Source: an uncultured Clostridium sp.
GTDB lineage: Bacteria; Bacillota; Clostridia; Lachnospirales; Lachnospiraceae
Reading direction: 5' to 3'
Length of the DNA stretch: 10,446 bases
Assembly (NCBI GenBank): GCA_958349075.1
Contig: CATWBR010000130.1
Span: forward strand, 1-10,446
Made by a program: the position numbers and the translations under genes. This document shows, piece after piece, positions 7,534 to 10,446 of this stretch (positions within the stretch are counted from its first letter, which is position 1; the number at the start of each line of letters is the position of its first letter). Under the pieces are notes generated by a model, which was not told the DNA's origin, made no database searches, and worked only from the letters and a program-made list of their open reading frames with translations.

Positions 7534-9128
7534 TCACTCAGCACCTCTTCCTGTATTTTTTTGCTTCCCGACATCATCAGGCCGAATTCCGCTTCCGGCG
7601 CGAGCGGTGACAGTATACCGTTCACCTTTCCGTCACAGATAATTGCAATCTCGTCACAGACGCTTCGCAGCTCCGCCAGCTCGGAGGAAGTGATAATGAT
7701 CGTCATTCCAAAGTCCTTGTTAAGCTGCACCAGTAAATCCAGAATCAGCTTTTTGGCGCCGATGTCAATTCCTCTGGTCGGTTCCGAGACGAGCAGCAGC
7801 TTTGGGTTCAGCGTCAGCGCTCTTGCCACACAGACCTTCTGCTGGTTACCGCCGCTTAATTCTCCCGCGTCTTCCTGGGAAGAGGTGCAACGGATATCCA
7901 GATCCCCTATCATTTTCTGCGCATGTTTCCGGATAGCGGAGGGATCCTTGAAACTAAAGGGACCTACTTTTCTTAAAAACTGATTTGTAATTTCAATTGC
8001 CGTTATAACAATGTTCATCTCTATAGATTCATCCAGGAGCAGGCCAATCCCCTTTCTGTCCTCGCTCACAAAGCCGAGTCCTTCCTGAATCGACAGACGG
8101 GGATTGTTCAGTTCCAGTTTCCGCCCTTCAAAAAGTACTTCTCCCCTGGATGGATAAATTCCCATTAATCCGTTTGCAATGCCGAGTTTTCCCTGTCCGG
8201 CCAGTCCGCCGATACCGAGGATTTCTCCCCTGCGGACCTGCAAATCGACGCCTTTGACGCGCTCTCCCGGCATTCCCACCTCAAAATTTTTAATTGAGAG
8301 TATGACTTCATCCGAGATGCTGCGCTCTTCATCGCTTGCACGGCTTATTTCGACCTTACGGCCTATCATAAGCTCTGCGATTTCCTTTGCATTTGTATCC
8401 TTGATATCTTTTGTGGCCACCCACTCGCCGTCCCGGAGGACCGTGACGCGGTCGGCAAGACTCACTATTTCATCCAGCCTGTGGCTGATAAATATAATTC
8501 CGATTCCAAGCTTCGACAGTTTACGCACCGCATCCATCATGTTCTCCGCTTCTTTTTCGGTCAGAACAGCGGTCGGCTCGTCAAACACCAGGAGCTTGAC
8601 TCCCTTTTTATCAATTTCTCTGGCTATCTCAATAAACTGCATGTATCCAACGGGAAGTCCTTCCACGAGCACCTCTTCGTCGAGCGGCATTTCAAGCGTG
8701 TCCAGCGCTCTTCTGGCGTCCTGGTTCATCGTCTTCATATCGAGTGTTTCCAGCCTCTTTCCGAATACGCCGCTGAATGCGTTCTTCTTCGTGATTTCCC
8801 TGTTGATTTTAATATTCTCGGTGATTGTAAATCCGGGAAGCAGCATAAATTCCTGATGCACCATACCGATGCCGTAATCCATCGCCTCATGGGGGGATTT
8901 GATGACCGCCTCTTTTCCGTCGATTATCACTTTCCCCTCGAAACCTCCCGTGGAATGTATCACCGGCATTCCGAACAGAATGTTCATCAGGGTTGATTTA
9001 CCTGCACCGTTCTCTCCTATCAGCGCATGTATCTCACCCTTTTTAACCTCCAGACTCACATCCTTAAGAACCTGGTTCCCATAAAAATCTTTTGAAATGT
9101 TTTTCATTTCGAGAAAGCATTCACTCAC
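7530..9128 (-). CDS. ABC importer ATPase with two nucleotide-binding domains, RbsA-like
   Basis: This 532-aa cytoplasmic ATPase carries both nucleotide-binding domains in one chain, as in RbsA, MglA and NupO. It energises the two permeases downstream. Domain 1 has Walker A GENGAGKST (38-46), Q-loop Gln92, a divergent signature LPVGYMQ (158-164), Walker B ending D183-E184, and switch His216. Domain 2 has a degenerate Walker A (GGLAGQGKLG, 307-316), the RbsA-type VSEDRKG (354-360), a clean signature LSGGNQQK (424-431), and Walker B LLLVSEPTRGID (444-455). In that Walker B, Ser448 replaces the metal-coordinating Asp. Degenerate second domains are usual in this family, but the Ser and the domain 1 signature are less so. 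The start is GTG at 9128, because GGAGG (9136-9140) lies 7 nt upstream. The ATG at 9107 has no binding site, and the ATG at 9218 precedes an intergenic hairpin. The gene lies 96 nt after the binding-protein gene and overlaps the next gene by 4 nt. Confidence 0.93.
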   Translation of the reverse strand: MSECFLEMKNISKDFYGNQVLKDVSLEVKKGEIHALIGENGAGKSTLMNILFGMPVIHSTGGFEGKVIIDGKEAVIKSPHEAMDYGIGMVHQEFMLLPGFTITENIKINREITKKNAFSGVFGKRLETLDMKTMNQDARRALDTLEMPLDEEVLVEGLPVGYMQFIEIAREIDKKGVKLLVFDEPTAVLTEKEAENMMDAVRKLSKLGIGIIFISHRLDEIVSLADRVTVLRDGEWVATKDIKDTNAKEIAELMIGRKVEISRASDEERSISDEVILSIKNFEVGMPGERVKGVDLQVRRGEILGIGGLAGQGKLGIANGLMGIYPSRGEVLFEGRKLELNNPRLSIQEGLGFVSEDRKGIGLLLDESIEMNIVITAIEITNQFLRKVGPFSFKDPSAIRKHAQKMIGDLDIRCTSSQEDAGELSGGNQQKVCVARALTLNPKLLLVSEPTRGIDIGAKKLILDLLVQLNKDFGMTIIITSSELAELRSVCDEIAIICDGKVNGILSPLAPEAEFGLMMSGSKKIQEEVLSE

Positions 9129-9135
9129 AAGTCTC

Positions 9136-9140
9136 CCTCC
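9136..9140 (-). promoter_or_regulatory. Ribosome binding site that decides the GTG start of the ATPase
   Basis: GGAGG within a longer GGGAGGGAG run on the minus strand lies 7 nt before the GTG at 9128. It supports that non-ATG start over the in-frame ATGs at 9107 and 9218. The resulting N-terminus starts seven residues before the conserved beginning of the first ATPase domain, which fits the family. Confidence 0.7.
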
Positions 9141-9167
9141 CGCCTGCAAAATAATGTCAATCAAAGA

Positions 9168-9195
9168 GGGGCACGGCGGCCTCCCGCTGTGCCCC
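9168..9195 (-). terminator. Strong intercistronic hairpin between binding protein and ATPase
   Basis: This is a GC-rich stem-loop: a 7-bp GGGGCAC/GTGCCCC base, one C-A mismatch, a 4-bp GCGG/CCGC stem and a GAGG loop (minus-strand sense). It sits 29 nt after the binding-protein stop. It is followed by a T-containing but interrupted stretch (TCTTTGATTGAC), so termination would be partial at most. Similar hairpins after the binding-protein gene of other ABC importers keep that protein in excess by stabilising or trimming the message. That role is inferred here. Confidence 0.55.
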
Positions 9196-9224
9196 CAAGT
9201 TCCAATCAGAAACGGCAAATCATA

Positions 9225-10382
9225 TTAATACTCCAGGAATGGCATGGTAATAAGCTGGATCTTATCGTAAGTTTCTCCATTTTCCGTATAGGGAGCCAGT
9301 GTAATCTCTACGCCCGCATACTCTTCCATACATTTCTTAAGGGCAGCGACATCACTTCTCTCTGTTATTTCACCGTCGATCCATTTAATCGCATAATTGG
9401 TACAGGCGGCTGTGGCCATCATGGAGTTCGGTACGGGCCATGTTGCAAAACGTCCTTCGCAGCCCGCCTCTTTCAGCTTCTCTTTAGTCTGGTCAATAAT
9501 GTAGCTTACGTCGCCCTTCTGGTCGTCGGATAATTCCAGGCCCAGTGCGGTCGGATAACCGTGAAGAGGGGATGGACAGCACTGAAGTGACATGATTGCA
9601 TGTTTTTCCATTACCGTTTTGATGATCGGCACCTGCATTCCGCACTGTGCTCCCCAGATACATGTATTCTCGCCATATTTTTCAATCTGCTTCGGAATAT
9701 CTTCAAACATAAACTGCTGCATACCGGACACGCCCGCATCACCGGCAGGATCCGGAGCCGTAAGCTCTACGAATGTCATGCCCAGTTTCTCGCTTGTCGC
9801 TTTCATGTCGTCTCTCTTGCGGATCATAATCGGATCAGAGAGGAATCGTGGAAATGAATAGTATAAAAAGGTATCGGCTCCCATTTTCTGAGCCTCTTCC
9901 ACGGTCAGGTGGCCTAATTCCAGTTCATTGGGCATCATGCCAAAGTCCACGCGCTTTGCCACGTCGGGAGGATTTTCGCCCATTCCAGCAACCAGGAGGA
10001 GGACTTCATCGCCGCGAAGCTCTTTCAGTTTGTCAATCGCCGCATTGGTTCCCGGGAAACCTGGGATAAATACTATGGCTTTTACATCCGGGTCGGAAGC
10101 GACTTTGGTCACTACGCTTATCATCTGCTCCTGCTCCGTGCTGTAGTTCTCGGGCCAGGTCACATGCGTTACGCGGCCGGGAAATTTCTCTACCATCTGA
10201 TCGGCAATACGGTACTCTTCCTCGTTTGAAGATACGGTAGATGAGATAATAACCACTTTTCCTTTACCGGAATCGGCAGCAGCGGATTCTCCCGCGCCCG
10301 AACCGGAAGTGCCCTTCGCTCCGCAGCCGGCCAGCCCCATACTCAGAGAAAGTGCCAACAAAACCGCCATCATTTTTTTCAT
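9225..10382 (-). CDS. Lipoprotein solute-binding protein, DUF3798-like
   Basis: This 385-aa exported lipoprotein is probably the substrate receptor of the importer encoded downstream. It has a Lys-rich start, a hydrophobic core and a lipobox LAGC with Cys20 as the predicted lipidated residue. A low-complexity Gly/Ser/Ala linker (about 21-40) follows, as is usual for surface-anchored binding proteins. The mature domain opens with GKVVIISSTVSSNEEEY (about 41-57) and alternates beta-strand-like and helical stretches, consistent with a two-lobed periplasmic-binding fold. By eye I match it to DUF3798, a family of uncharacterised bacterial lipoproteins; it does not look like RbsB or Bmp proteins. 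Seven cysteines lie in the mature domain (241, 247, 268, 269, 308, 327, 351), which is unusual for an extracytoplasmic protein. The start ATG at 10382 has GGAGG (10391-10395) 8 nt upstream. An ATG at 10424 lacks one. The DUF3798 assignment is about 60% sure; the binding-protein role is more secure from context. Confidence 0.85.
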   Translation of the reverse strand: MKKMMAVLLALSLSMGLAGCGAKGTSGSGAGESAAADSGKGKVVIISSTVSSNEEEYRIADQMVEKFPGRVTHVTWPENYSTEQEQMISVVTKVASDPDVKAIVFIPGFPGTNAAIDKLKELRGDEVLLLVAGMGENPPDVAKRVDFGMMPNELELGHLTVEEAQKMGADTFLYYSFPRFLSDPIMIRKRDDMKATSEKLGMTFVELTAPDPAGDAGVSGMQQFMFEDIPKQIEKYGENTCIWGAQCGMQVPIIKTVMEKHAIMSLQCCPSPLHGYPTALGLELSDDQKGDVSYIIDQTKEKLKEAGCEGRFATWPVPNSMMATAACTNYAIKWIDGEITERSDVAALKKCMEEYAGVEITLAPYTENGETYDKIQLITMPFLEY

Positions 10383-10446
10383 ACATTCTACCTCCTGATT
10401 TTCAATTTTTCTTTGAGACGCCAATCTCTACTCTTCTCCGATGAGT

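Noticed and set aside
9129..9218. Longer N-terminus for the ATPase, starting at ATG 9218
   Set aside because: The added residues read through the intercistronic hairpin and are unlike any ATPase N-terminus. GGAGG at 9136-9140 marks the GTG at 9128.
10383..10446. Promoter or catabolite-control site upstream of the receptor gene
   Set aside because: Only 64 bp are available. I could find no -35/-10 pair at proper spacing and no cre-like palindrome. The promoter probably lies beyond the window.

Overview
The window carries seven complete protein-coding genes, all on the minus strand, so the text below follows transcription from high to low coordinates. The organism is most likely a low-to-mid GC member of the Bacillota, probably class Clostridia and plausibly Lachnospiraceae. 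This is an inference from three things: strong AGGAGG-type ribosome binding sites, GTG and TTG starts decided by those sites, and the gene families present (an RbsA/RbsC-type importer next to an AraC regulator, and a paired MdlA/MdlB-like exporter). No rRNA, tRNA, CRISPR array, insertion sequence or phage gene was seen.

Region 1 (about 10446 to 3828) is a five-gene importer operon. Its order is a lipoprotein solute-binding protein resembling the DUF3798 family (10382-9225), a double-NBD RbsA-like ATPase (9128-7530), two different RbsC-like permeases (7533-6451 and 6454-5207), and an AraC-family regulator (5164-3881). The ATPase and first permease overlap by ATGA, as do the two permeases. This is the normal architecture for translationally coupled import subunits. 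A strong hairpin lies between the binding protein and the ATPase and may set their expression ratio. The substrate is unknown: the binding protein is not a recognisable sugar-binding (Peripla_BP_4) or Bmp-type protein, and no catabolic enzyme lies in the window. Just after the AraC stop codon the transcript can form a hairpin with 25-nt arms.

Region 2 (about 3780 to 88) is a two-gene exporter operon. A near-consensus promoter (TTGACA, 17 bp, TAAAAT) is followed by a TTAG-N4-CTAA palindrome of the MarR/SlyA operator type. After it come two half-size ABC exporters with overlapping ends. The upstream half has Asp in place of the catalytic Glu and Gln in place of the switch His. The downstream half keeps the consensus Glu and His. 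The pair should therefore form a heterodimeric exporter with one degenerate and one consensus ATP site, of the TM287/288, BmrCD and LmrCD kind.

Positions 1-87 hold no gene that I can support. The most novel material is the importer operon: a DUF3798-like binding protein with seven cysteines in its mature domain, joined to an RbsABC-type membrane engine with unusual ATP-binding-site residues.
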